DNA from: Clostridium cylindrosporum DSM 605 | GTDB taxonomy: Bacteria; Bacillota; Clostridia; Clostridiales; Caloramatoraceae | DNA: 64,000 bases | Reading direction: 5' to 3' | Assembly (NCBI RefSeq): GCF_001047375.1 | Contig: NZ_LFVU01000001.1 | Location: 1 to 64,000, forward strand | In this document: in pieces, positions 11,785 through 19,920 of the stretch | Numbering within the stretch: the stretch's first letter is position 1 | How the letters are laid out: each line of letters starts with the position of its first letter | Program-made: the position numbers and the translations under genes | The notes under the pieces: model-generated | Told to the model about the DNA's origin: nothing | Seen by the model: only the letters and a program-made list of their open reading frames with translations | Database searches by the model: none

Positions 11785-12081
11785 ATTATTTCCGTATAGT
11801 TTATCAAAAACTAATTTATATCCTTCACTACCATAGTTTAAGCACCTATTTACTCTACTAATTGTAGCTGTGCTAGCACCAGTAGCCTTTGCAATGTCTA
11901 TATATGTCTTTCTCTCTCTAAGCATAAGTGCTACCTGCATTCTCTGGGATATAGATGCCATTTCATTAATGGTACATAAATCTTCAAAGAATTTATAGCA
12001 ATCTTCCTTTGTCTCAAGAGATAAAATCGCTTCAAATAAAAGATCTAACTCTTCATTATTAAGCTTGCTAAAGTGTTTCAA
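11779..12081 (-). CDS. yerC: YerC/YecD-family TrpR-related DNA-binding protein
   Basis: 100 residues. The central helix-turn-helix is evident: ISQRMQVALMLRERKTYIDIAKATGASTATISRVNRC matches the Trp-repressor-like YerC family in sequence pattern. The start is TTG at 12081 with GAGGTGG upstream. In Bacillus yerC also lies close to pcrA-ligA, which supports the name. Its targets and ligand are not known; the tryptophan-binding residues of TrpR are not conserved in this family as a rule. Confidence 0.88.
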   Translation of the reverse strand: MKHFSKLNNEELDLLFEAILSLETKEDCYKFFEDLCTINEMASISQRMQVALMLRERKTYIDIAKATGASTATISRVNRCLNYGSEGYKLVFDKLYGNNK

Positions 12082-12157
12082 CTATACCACCTCGTAACAT
12101 AAAGTTGATTTATCTATCAATACTTTACATTATTAAACTAGTAAAGTCAATCTTTCT

Positions 12158-12883
12158 CTACTTAGCACAACTGAATAATGCTTCTAATTCTTCATCTGTA
12201 AGCTCTCTATACTCTCCAATTTCAAGTTCTTCATCAAGCTTTAAAGGACCCATCTCTAGTCTTTTTAAGTATGTTACCTTTTTACCTACTGATTCGAACA
12301 TCCTTTTAACTTGATGGTACTTTCCTTCATATATTACAACTTCTATCTTAGACTTTTCCCCTGCCTCTAAAATAGTAAGCTCAGCTGGCATAGTTTCATA
12401 TCCATCATCTAAAACTACACCTTTTTTAAATTCCGCTATATCACTTTCAGTAACTTTTCCATCTATATCAGCATAATACTTTTTCGGAACATGGTTTTTA
12501 GGTGATAGTAGCCTATGATTAAGGTCTCCATCATTTGTTATAAGTAGAAGTCCCTCTGTATCTTTATCAAGTCTACCTACTGGTGCTGGCTTAAATATTG
12601 CATCCTCATACTCTAGTAAATCTATTACTGTTTCAAGATTTCTATCCTCAGTTGCAGAAATTACACCAGGTGGTTTATGCATCATTATATATATGTATTC
12701 TCTATAATTTACCCTCTCCCCTGAGATAATTATTTCATCCTCATAGGGATTAACATGGGTAGATGAATCCTTTACAATACTTCCATTAACAGTTACTTCA
12801 CCTGATTTTGTAATAGCCTTCACTTCTTTTCTCGTACCGTATCCCATATTAGCTAAAACCTTATCTAATCTTTCTCTAGCCAT
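12158..12883 (-). CDS. 16S rRNA pseudouridine synthase, RsuA family
   Basis: 241 residues. The N-terminal S4 RNA-binding domain (RLDKVLANMGYGTRKE) is followed by the pseudouridine synthase core with the catalytic Asp106 in GRLDKDTEGLLL and the later GKYHQVKRMF block. RsuA enzymes isomerise U516 of 16S rRNA; length and domain order fit RsuA better than the 23S enzymes RluB/E/F, though single-gene assignment within this family is never certain from sequence. ATG at 12883 has GGAGGAATTT. Nine bases separate it from the upstream patatin gene, so they share a transcript. Confidence 0.88.
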   Translation of the reverse strand: MARERLDKVLANMGYGTRKEVKAITKSGEVTVNGSIVKDSSTHVNPYEDEIIISGERVNYREYIYIMMHKPPGVISATEDRNLETVIDLLEYEDAIFKPAPVGRLDKDTEGLLLITNDGDLNHRLLSPKNHVPKKYYADIDGKVTESDIAEFKKGVVLDDGYETMPAELTILEAGEKSKIEVVIYEGKYHQVKRMFESVGKKVTYLKRLEMGPLKLDEELEIGEYRELTDEELEALFSCAK

Positions 12884-12892
12884 AAATTCCTC

Positions 12893-14239
12893 CTAAATCA
12901 GTGTAATATAACCCTCTTTATCTAAAAATAACAAAACCACAGCAGCTATTGAAAGTCTTGGATATAACCTTGAGACTACTTTTCTAAATGGTAGTGTAGT
13001 TTGCTCAAGTCTACATGACTTTGCATAGAAAGCTAGGTTTGACTTCTTATTTATAGAGTCTAAAAGAGCCTTGCTCATTTTCTTCTTATCTGTTAATAAT
13101 ACACTATTTTTTATATAGTCTAAATAGTCTTCTTCATTTAAATTGAAAAGAACCTCATTAATACTTTTTATTATTTCCTTAATAAAGTCTTCTATATTAT
13201 AAACCTTAATCTTAGGTATATCTAGAAAGTCTGCTGTTATTTCAAGTGATGCCCTAAGAATTGATTCCTTTGATATTATATTTTCCCCTGAATACAATTT
13301 TAATGTGTTCATTATAGTATCTAGAATAGCCTTACTTATTCCAATTTCCTTAGGATTAATTTCTATTCCAAAATAATTATATATATTAATTATATCTTTA
13401 GATGATAGTGATGAAATATACTTTTTTGTAAGGTCATAAATACTTCCGTCTACATTGAAATAATATCTATAACCTCTTAAATATCCAAATGCCTTTTTCC
13501 CATCGATATATCCAAGGTTCATATTAAATATGATATTTTCTCTATTAAAATTAAGAACTGAGCCCTTAAGTTCAAATGGATTCTTTATATTAATTACATT
13601 AAAGTCACTTGTATCAGCTCTTTCTACAATACCTGGACTTAGTATATCTACTACTATTATATTACTGGCATCTCCATTAACAGCAAGTGATAATGGTATA
13701 TTATCACAAAATGCTCCATCAATAAAAACCTTATCCTCAATTGTGTGCTTTTTAAATGCAGGAAGCGCAGAACTTGCTATAAGATAATCTATGAGTTTTC
13801 CCTTTGGTATGTCACTTTTACAGAGCTTTACTGGCCTAAAATCGTCTAAAGAAAAGGTTACAATCCCAAAATCAATAGGTGAATTTCTTATAGATTCTTC
13901 ATCTACAACCTCTTCTAAAAGCCTTTTAAAGGGGGTAATATCAACACCCCTCTTGCTTATAACATGCATCATAAACTCAAGTGTACTTGATATACCCCCT
14001 ACTTCTAGCAAAGACTCAATATTCTCTTCAATATCCATAACATCCCTTGCAGTAATTTCACTCCAAAGCCTTTGTGCTCTATCAATATCACCTTGAATAA
14101 ACAAAGCTCCATTTAAAGCTCCAATAGATGTTCCATAGATAGATGTTATTTCTATATTCATTTCCTTTAATGCTTTAAAAACTCCAAGTTCATAGCTTCC
14201 TTTAGCACCTCCACCACCGAGTACTAAAGAGTATTTCAT
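12893..14239 (-). CDS. Patatin-like phospholipase
   Basis: 448 residues. Residues 1-200 form a patatin/RssA-type lipase domain: oxyanion motif GGGGAKG (8-14), nucleophile Ser38 in GTSIG and catalytic Asp174 in DGA. It would cleave acyl ester bonds of phospholipids or lipoproteins at the membrane face; no signal peptide is present. The C-terminal 240 residues are helical, without a recognised domain, and make the protein longer than RssA or YlbK. GGAGGAAAACCT precedes ATG at 14239. Lies between the transglycosylase and pseudouridine synthase genes in one operon. Confidence 0.9.
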   Translation of the reverse strand: MKYSLVLGGGGAKGSYELGVFKALKEMNIEITSIYGTSIGALNGALFIQGDIDRAQRLWSEITARDVMDIEENIESLLEVGGISSTLEFMMHVISKRGVDITPFKRLLEEVVDEESIRNSPIDFGIVTFSLDDFRPVKLCKSDIPKGKLIDYLIASSALPAFKKHTIEDKVFIDGAFCDNIPLSLAVNGDASNIIVVDILSPGIVERADTSDFNVINIKNPFELKGSVLNFNRENIIFNMNLGYIDGKKAFGYLRGYRYYFNVDGSIYDLTKKYISSLSSKDIINIYNYFGIEINPKEIGISKAILDTIMNTLKLYSGENIISKESILRASLEITADFLDIPKIKVYNIEDFIKEIIKSINEVLFNLNEEDYLDYIKNSVLLTDKKKMSKALLDSINKKSNLAFYAKSCRLEQTTLPFRKVVSRLYPRLSIAAVVLLFLDKEGYITLI

Positions 14240-14260
14240 AGGTTTTCCTCCTGAAATTTA

Positions 14261-15115
14261 TTAAATATTTTGAACCTGTTTGTATTGATTATAATATCCC
14301 ATAACCTTAGATACATAATCTCTAGTTTCCCTTGGCATATTCACTATTTCAGGAACAGTGTCTACACCTCTTTTACTCATTCTTGTAATGCCACCATTAT
14401 AAGCAGAAAGTGCTAATTGCTTGTTACCATTAAATTTATCTAATAAATCCTTTATGTAATTGACTCCGCCATTTACATTTTGCTCTATATTATATGGATT
14501 CTTAACACCATAATCTGTAGCGTTATATGACATAAGCTGCATAAGTCCCATAGCACCAGCCCCTGACTTAGTATTTGGATTAAATGATGATTCCTGCTTA
14601 ATGATTGCCCTTACAAAACTTTCTTCAACACCATATTTCTTACTAGCTTCCTTTATAGCATCATCAATTCTAGGGGATATATTTATATCCTTACTAGATA
14701 ACTTAGGTGCCTTACCCATAGGATAAAAATCACCATACACTCCATAAACCTCACCTGAGGTACTAGATGAAGTATTTGTACTTGGTATAGCTGAAGCAGT
14801 TGAAGATTTTGATGAATCAGAAACTACTTTATCTAAAGTATTATATGTATTATTAATATTATTACTCAAAGATTGCCCATTATATGAAGAACTACAACAA
14901 TTACATCCGCAACTTGATGTAGAGTTGCCATTATTTAATGCTGATTGAAGCAAATACTCAAAAAGATCTGAATTATTAGACCCAAGTCCCGATGAACCTA
15001 GAGAACTTACTCCTGTAGACTCTACTCCTGATGATTCTGAAGATGTAATTCCTGACTTCATCATTGTATTTAACATATATATATTCATAAGTCTTGATAC
15101 TTCATTAACATTCAT
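14261..15115 (-). CDS. Lytic transglycosylase (SLT domain) with Ser/Cys-rich N-terminus
   Basis: 284 residues. The C-terminal 130 residues are a soluble lytic transglycosylase domain with catalytic Glu in IKQESSFNP, then GAMGLMQLM and ALSAYNGG, which cleaves the glycan strands of peptidoglycan. The first 145 residues are Ser/Gly/Asn-rich low complexity with a cluster SCGCNCCSS, and there is no Sec signal peptide, only MNVNEVSRLMNIYMLN. This layout resembles YjbJ/CwlQ of Bacillus, also lacking a classical signal. ATG at 15115 follows AAGGAGTG. It heads the operon with the patatin gene (21 bases downstream). Confidence 0.88.
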   Translation of the reverse strand: MNVNEVSRLMNIYMLNTMMKSGITSSESSGVESTGVSSLGSSGLGSNNSDLFEYLLQSALNNGNSTSSCGCNCCSSSYNGQSLSNNINNTYNTLDKVVSDSSKSSTASAIPSTNTSSSTSGEVYGVYGDFYPMGKAPKLSSKDINISPRIDDAIKEASKKYGVEESFVRAIIKQESSFNPNTKSGAGAMGLMQLMSYNATDYGVKNPYNIEQNVNGGVNYIKDLLDKFNGNKQLALSAYNGGITRMSKRGVDTVPEIVNMPRETRDYVSKVMGYYNQYKQVQNI

Positions 15116-15186
15116 TTAATTCACTCCTTGTAATTAAAGGTACTTTAATTTGTATCGTCACTTTTAATAAGGCTCTTAACAACAAA

Positions 15187-15212
15187 AGGCCACTTACATT
15201 TGTAAGCAGCCT
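15187..15212 (-). terminator. Terminator of the NCS2 permease gene
   Basis: Arms 15187-15197 and 15202-15212 pair over 11 bases including two G-U wobbles around a 4-base loop, followed on the minus strand by TTTTGTTGTT. It lies 20 bases after the permease stop codon. Confidence 0.75.
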
Positions 15213-15232
15213 AAAATTTTTATAATTTCATA

Positions 15233-16654
15233 TTAATGAGGAAGGGCTAAATATCTAATTATAAATAGTACAGCAAGTACATAAACAATCGGATGTACTT
15301 CTTTCCATCTTCCTGTGAAAATCTTCATTATAGGATACATTATTAAACCAATTGATATACCATTTGCAATTGAATATGTAAATGGCATCATTGCGATTAT
15401 AAAGAATACTGGAACAGATTCTGTAAAGTCGCTAAAGTCTATTTCTGATACAGCTGAGAGCATTAGAACACCAACTATAACTAGGGCAGGAGCTGTTGCT
15501 TGTGCTGGAACTATACCTACTATTCCAGTTAGAAACATTGCAGCTATAAATAAAACTCCAACTGTTACGGAAGTAAGTCCTGTTCTACCCCCTTGAGCTA
15601 TACCTGCAGTTGATTCAACATATGTAGTCATTGTTGATGTACCACAGCTTGCACCAATTACAACACCAAATGAAGCAGCCATCATAGCTTTATTTACATT
15701 TTTAACTGTACCATCTTCATTAACAAGTCCAGCTCTACTTGCTGTCCCAATTAAAGTACCTACAGAATCAAATAAATCAACAAGTGTAATTGTAATAACA
15801 ACTAGAACAATACTTAAAATTGTAGCTAGTATTCCTTTATCTCCACCAAATAATAGTCCTGCAAAGTCCATTTTAAGGAATGTTGGACTCATTGATGGTG
15901 GCATTTGAAATATATTTGTAATCTTATGAGTTATTCCCATGGGAATACCAATTAAAGTGGTAACTATGATTCCAATAAGCATTGAAGCCTTAACATTTAA
16001 AGCTAAAAGTATAGCAGTTACTATTATACCGATAATCGTTAGTAATACAGCAGGATTAGTAACATTTCCAAATCCAACTAATGTATCAGGGTTGTCTACT
16101 ATTATTCCACCTGATTTAAGACCAACAAGTGCTATAAATAAACCAATTCCCCCTGTAATAGCTAGCTTAATATTTTTAGGAAGAGCTTTTACAAGTATAT
16201 TAAGAAGTGGTGTAACACAAATACTAAAGAAAACTACCCCTGAAATAAATACAGCAGCAAGTGCTTCTTGCCATGTGTGTTTCATTCCCATAACAACTGT
16301 AAAAGTAAAAAATGCATTAAGTCCCATACCTGATGCAACTGCAAATGGTAGGTTCGCAAGCAACCCTAAAAGAATTGAACCTGCAGCTGCTGCAACACAA
16401 GTAGCCATAAATACTGACGCCACTACTGGGTCTGCGGTAGTAATTTTTGCAGCTCCCTCGCCTAAAACTCCCGCTGAATTCATACCAGCCATCTTAAGTA
16501 TATTTGGATTAACGAATAAAATGTATGCCATTGTTAAAAAGGTAGTAATACCTGCTAAAACTTCTGTTTTTATATCTGTTTTATTTTCTTTAAGTTTGAA
16601 AATCTTTTCAAATAGTGATTCTGAGTTCTTTGATCTAACATTTTCCTGACTCAT
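15233..16654 (-). CDS. NCS2-family purine permease (PbuG/AzgA-like)
   Basis: 473 residues with about 12-14 membrane segments. It matches the AzgA branch of the NCS2 transporters, which import hypoxanthine, guanine or adenine with protons: EVLAGITTFLTMAYILFVNP at the N-terminus is the branch signature (split here for length), and SASGMGLNAFF-like VASGMGLNAFFTF and LVDLFDSVGTLIG are present. The N-terminal tail is hydrophilic. ATG at 16654 follows AGGGGG. It has its own strong promoter and terminator. Guanine/hypoxanthine is the likeliest substrate, inferred from the family. Confidence 0.92.
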   Translation of the reverse strand: MSQENVRSKNSESLFEKIFKLKENKTDIKTEVLAGITTFLTMAYILFVNPNILKMAGMNSAGVLGEGAAKITTADPVVASVFMATCVAAAAGSILLGLLANLPFAVASGMGLNAFFTFTVVMGMKHTWQEALAAVFISGVVFFSICVTPLLNILVKALPKNIKLAITGGIGLFIALVGLKSGGIIVDNPDTLVGFGNVTNPAVLLTIIGIIVTAILLALNVKASMLIGIIVTTLIGIPMGITHKITNIFQMPPSMSPTFLKMDFAGLLFGGDKGILATILSIVLVVITITLVDLFDSVGTLIGTASRAGLVNEDGTVKNVNKAMMAASFGVVIGASCGTSTMTTYVESTAGIAQGGRTGLTSVTVGVLFIAAMFLTGIVGIVPAQATAPALVIVGVLMLSAVSEIDFSDFTESVPVFFIIAMMPFTYSIANGISIGLIMYPIMKIFTGRWKEVHPIVYVLAVLFIIRYLALPH

Positions 16655-16692
16655 ATTTACCCCCTAGCGTATAAATTATTAACATTAACTTC

Positions 16693-16721
16693 ATATTATC
16701 ACTGTATATTATGCTTGTCAA
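16693..16721 (-). promoter_or_regulatory. Promoter of the NCS2 permease gene
   Basis: On the minus strand a perfect -35 TTGACA (16716-16721) and -10 TAATAT (16693-16698) are separated by 17 bases. The start codon is 38 bases downstream, leaving no room for a purine riboswitch between promoter and gene. Confidence 0.85.
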
Positions 16722-16765
16722 TTGAACATTATTTCAAATTTACTGATAATCATTCTGATTTTATC

Positions 16766-17395
16766 TTATATTATTTCCAATATATCATTAAGCTTATCTA
16801 CTTTATAATCGGGTTTGTATTTATTTATTTCTATTTTATCAAGTAAAGTGTAGTTAACTAAACATGTTTTTGCTCCTGCATTTTTTCCACATAGTATATC
16901 AAAACTACTATCTCCTACCATGATACTTTCATTAGGTTTTATTTTAAGATTCCTACAAGCTTCATATATAGGCTCTGGATTTGGCTTGTGCTTATCTGTA
17001 AGTTCCGGTGTTATAACTGTATCAAAATACTTTTCTATATCAAAAAGAACTAAGCCTTTCCTTGCCATAACCTCTCTTTTCGATGTAACAACCCCAAGCT
17101 TAATACCTTTATTTATAAGGGATTCAAGAGTTTCCTTGGCCCCTTCCATAATACTAGTCATAGCATCATGATTATCATAATTAAACCTTCTATAGGTATC
17201 TAACATTTCATCTATATTATCCTTTGAATACCTATTAAGGGTTGTAATTAAAGGCTCACCAAAATTCTTAATGATTTCCTTTTCCTCTACATTAAAGTCA
17301 AGGTGTTTTCTATAGGTGTGTTTAAATGATTCCATTATTAAGTTATTAGTATCAAGTAGTGTTCCATCTAAATCAAACAAAACTGCTTTAACCAT
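16766..17395 (-). CDS. HAD-family phosphatase, PpaX-like
   Basis: 209 residues. Haloacid dehalogenase fold with motif I FDLDGTLLDT (nucleophile Asp8 and Asp10), motif II VVTSK, and motifs III-IV KPNPEPIYEAC and MVGDSSFDI. Length and sequence resemble PpaX, a cytoplasmic pyrophosphatase, but HAD substrate prediction is weak and a phosphoglycolate-type phosphatase is equally possible. ATG at 17395 follows AGGAGGAG. It is separated from the permease by that gene's promoter and so is probably its own unit. Confidence 0.85.
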   Translation of the reverse strand: MVKAVLFDLDGTLLDTNNLIMESFKHTYRKHLDFNVEEKEIIKNFGEPLITTLNRYSKDNIDEMLDTYRRFNYDNHDAMTSIMEGAKETLESLINKGIKLGVVTSKREVMARKGLVLFDIEKYFDTVITPELTDKHKPNPEPIYEACRNLKIKPNESIMVGDSSFDILCGKNAGAKTCLVNYTLLDKIEINKYKPDYKVDKLNDILEII

Positions 17396-17461
17396 AAATA
17401 CTCCTCCTAAATTTCTTTTAGATAAATTATATCACACCTTTATTATGAATTAATTAAGTTA

Positions 17462-17494
17462 AAGCCCCTAGATAGATGTATGTTCTAGGAGCTT
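17462..17494 (-). terminator. Terminator overlapping the end of the propeller-like gene
   Basis: Arms 17462-17472 and 17484-17494 (AAGCCCCTAGA with one wobble) form a stem that includes the last codons of the gene ending at 17468; a T-containing tail follows on the minus strand. Confidence 0.65.
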
Positions 17495-18559
17495 AATACT
17501 TCTTGAAAAATTACCACTTTCAAAAAATGAGTATATGATTTTCTTTTCCTTAGACTTAATATTAAATGAGTAAATACACTGTAAACTTTGGTCCTTTTCA
17601 TATGCTGCACCTATTATACTTTTTCCATCATTTGAAAAAATAGCATTATATATACCATTAATTAAATCTATTTTCCCACTTTCAAGATCTATTATGTTTA
17701 ACTTATCCTTATAACCTTTGTTTAGTGTTGTACATAAAAGGTACTTATCATCAGGAGACCAAACTATACTTCCACCTACTATTGGCTCCTTAAGTTTTAT
17801 CTGAGTAGTTTTTTTGGAATTTATATCATAAACATATAGGTTATAGGTATACTTATCCTTTTTTATATATGCAGTTTTATCTTTTTCATTTGAAATAATA
17901 GAACTTACAACCTCTGAGTCACTATCTGTAGTCTTAGTTTCCTCATTTCCCCTTACATTATAGGAATATGATTGAAATATTGAATTCTTTATAGCTATTA
18001 GCTTCTTAGAATAAATCACATTGTTAATGTCTATAAATTCAATATCTTTAATATCAGCATTACTAAAGATACTAACTTCCTTAGTATCAATTTTTTCTGT
18101 AGCTAGATTATATCTACAAAATACCTTAACTCTATTATCATTAATATTTTCTGCGAAGAAAACAATGTCATCAGCGAATCTTTTTCCATAGCTAATTGGA
18201 ACATAGTCCTTTAGAATTAAGGTTTTACTTTCATTATCTTTATAGATGCTATCTGCCATATATATACCTGAAACATTCTCATCCTCTTCGAATATTAATC
18301 CTACATCCTTGTCTGCATAGTAATATTCGCTAGATAGCCTATATAGCATTTTATTTTTTTGAGTACTCTCTTCATAGCTATATACTCCCTTTTCTGCGCC
18401 TATTCTCTCGTACATAATACTTTCAATCTTCTTTCTTGCAATAGAAACTTCTTTTACTTCCTCTTGAGATCCGTAATCCTTAAACTTATTTCCTATATAA
18501 ATAAAAGTTATAATAAGCATAAATATACTAATTCTTTTAAAAAACTTGTAAAGCTTCAT
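17468..18559 (-). CDS. Membrane-anchored beta-propeller-like (TolB/WD-like) protein
   Basis: 363 residues. One N-terminal membrane anchor (about 8-25, FFKRISIFMLIITFIYIG) leaves the rest outside the cell. The exported part has repeated beta segments such as VWSPDDKYLLCTTLNKG and IFSNDGKSIIGAA, in the manner of TolB-like propeller blades, so a six-bladed propeller is likely, but no named family was recognised. ATG at 18559 follows GGGGGTG, which is paired in a leader hairpin (18563-18617). It is monocistronic, with a terminator overlapping its 3' end. Confidence 0.75.
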   Translation of the reverse strand: MKLYKFFKRISIFMLIITFIYIGNKFKDYGSQEEVKEVSIARKKIESIMYERIGAEKGVYSYEESTQKNKMLYRLSSEYYYADKDVGLIFEEDENVSGIYMADSIYKDNESKTLILKDYVPISYGKRFADDIVFFAENINDNRVKVFCRYNLATEKIDTKEVSIFSNADIKDIEFIDINNVIYSKKLIAIKNSIFQSYSYNVRGNEETKTTDSDSEVVSSIISNEKDKTAYIKKDKYTYNLYVYDINSKKTTQIKLKEPIVGGSIVWSPDDKYLLCTTLNKGYKDKLNIIDLESGKIDLINGIYNAIFSNDGKSIIGAAYEKDQSLQCIYSFNIKSKEKKIIYSFFESGNFSRSIKLLEHTSI

Positions 18560-18562
18560 AAG

Positions 18563-18617
18563 AAAAGCACCCCCTTGATAACATCTATTAAGATTATTAC
18601 CAAAGGAAGTGCCTTTT
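18563..18617 (-). promoter_or_regulatory. Leader hairpin that covers the ribosome binding site
   Basis: On the minus strand arms 18603-18617 and 18563-18576 pair as AAAAG, a bulged G, then CACUUCCUU against AAGGGGGUGCUUUU, with two G-U pairs and a 26-base loop. The GGGGGTG ribosome binding site lies inside the stem, five to eight bases before the start codon. It could lower translation or act as an attenuator; which one cannot be told from sequence. Confidence 0.45.
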
Positions 18618-18706
18618 AGTATTTTATTCCTACCCTATTCTTGAATATTATTTAATTAATAACTACTTATTTTTAGTGTTTTATTATCTATTTTAATTTA
18701 AGTATA

Positions 18707-19846
18707 CTAACGCCTTATATATATCCTATGTTTTTCATGATATTTATCAAAATAAGTACTTCCATTATTCAGAAGTATTCCTTCACTTTTCCCTAAAACT
18801 AAGAATCCCTTTTCATCTAAAGCCTTACTAAATGTTTTTAGCATTTTTTCCTGAAGCTGAAAATTAAAATATATAAAGAGATTTCTACAAAGTATTAAAT
18901 GAAATTCTCCCGGTACCCCGTTATCGATAATACTATGATCAAAGAATAATATTCTCTCCTTAATATCTTTTTTTATTTTTAGATATTTATCCTTTACTTC
19001 AAAATATTGAGTGAAACTTTCAGTTCCACCGGAACTTTTATAATTTCTTTCAGCTACTTCAACACTTTGTAGTGGATATATTCCATTTCTTGCCTCTGAA
19101 ATCACATAGGGATTTATATCTGTAGCATATATTTGACATTTATCTAACATACCTAACTCTTTTAAAACAATAGCCAGTGAGTAGGGTTCTTGACCAGTTG
19201 AACACCCTGCACACCAAATTTTAATATAGGAATGAGCATTTAAATGTGGCAATATTTTCACCCTAATTGTATTAAACACATTAGGATTTCTAAAAAACTC
19301 CGTTGTATTTATAGAGAAATCTAGAAAAATCTGTTCAAATATATAGCTATTATTAAGTACCTTTTCTTTAAATTCCTGAAACTTTTTCGTATTTTCCCTT
19401 AACATTCCTATTTTAATTCTTCTTATTATGCTATCTAATTGATATTCTGTATAATTGTATCGGTATTTTTCATATATTTCTTTTAAGAATATCGTTACTT
19501 CATCTTTATTTATTTCTTCTGTGTTATCAACCTTGTTATGTAAAATAGCTTTACTTTCCACAGATTTACTTTTAATGTAAAGACAATTAACACCAAGGCT
19601 ATAAAGGTATGAATATAAATATCTTCTTAAAACATATATTTTGCATTTTTTATTTTTTTGCACCCATATAAGGTTTTCTACTATTTGAGATGGAAGCATT
19701 GCAGCACTTAAAAATGTAATTTGCATCTCTAAATTATCGCTTTTTAAAAGAAGCGAAGATAGGTATTCTATATCCTCCTTAGAAGATATATTTCCAAGTA
19801 CTGATATATAATTTGTTATGCTATCTTTATTTGAGTAGATGTTCAA
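18707..19846 (-). CDS. cheR: CheR-type protein-glutamate methyltransferase
   Basis: 379 residues. From about residue 125 this is a CheR methyltransferase, which uses SAM to methylate chemoreceptor glutamates: the alpha-helical N-domain (YTEYQLDSIIRRIKIGM), the TTEFFRNPN signature, SAM motif GCSTGQEPYS and LCRNLFIYFN are all present. The first 110 residues are an extra, unrecognised domain. The start is TTG at 19846 with GGGGTGG close upstream; that spacing is short, so the start is the least certain part. It follows two histidine kinase genes on the same strand. No CheB, CheA or CheW gene is in the window, so it may serve this kinase pair rather than flagellar chemotaxis. Confidence 0.9.
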   Translation of the reverse strand: MNIYSNKDSITNYISVLGNISSKEDIEYLSSLLLKSDNLEMQITFLSAAMLPSQIVENLIWVQKNKKCKIYVLRRYLYSYLYSLGVNCLYIKSKSVESKAILHNKVDNTEEINKDEVTIFLKEIYEKYRYNYTEYQLDSIIRRIKIGMLRENTKKFQEFKEKVLNNSYIFEQIFLDFSINTTEFFRNPNVFNTIRVKILPHLNAHSYIKIWCAGCSTGQEPYSLAIVLKELGMLDKCQIYATDINPYVISEARNGIYPLQSVEVAERNYKSSGGTESFTQYFEVKDKYLKIKKDIKERILFFDHSIIDNGVPGEFHLILCRNLFIYFNFQLQEKMLKTFSKALDEKGFLVLGKSEGILLNNGSTYFDKYHEKHRIYIRR

Positions 19847-19879
19847 AGTTCCACCCCTATCCTTAATATTCTATATTGA

Positions 19880-19910
19880 GGTTTAAAGGGAGTAAAACTC
19901 TCTTTAAACC
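19880..19910. other. Intergenic hairpin between kinase and cheR genes
   Basis: Arms 19880-19892 and 19898-19910 (GGTTTAAAGGGAG with one wobble) surround a 5-base loop. Neither strand has a good T-run after it, so it looks like an RNA processing or stability hairpin inside the operon rather than a terminator. Confidence 0.5.
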
Positions 19911-19920
19911 AAAGTTCTAT

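Noticed and set aside
16655-16765. Purine riboswitch before the NCS2 permease
   Set aside because: The promoter lies too close to the start codon and no purine aptamer core was seen.
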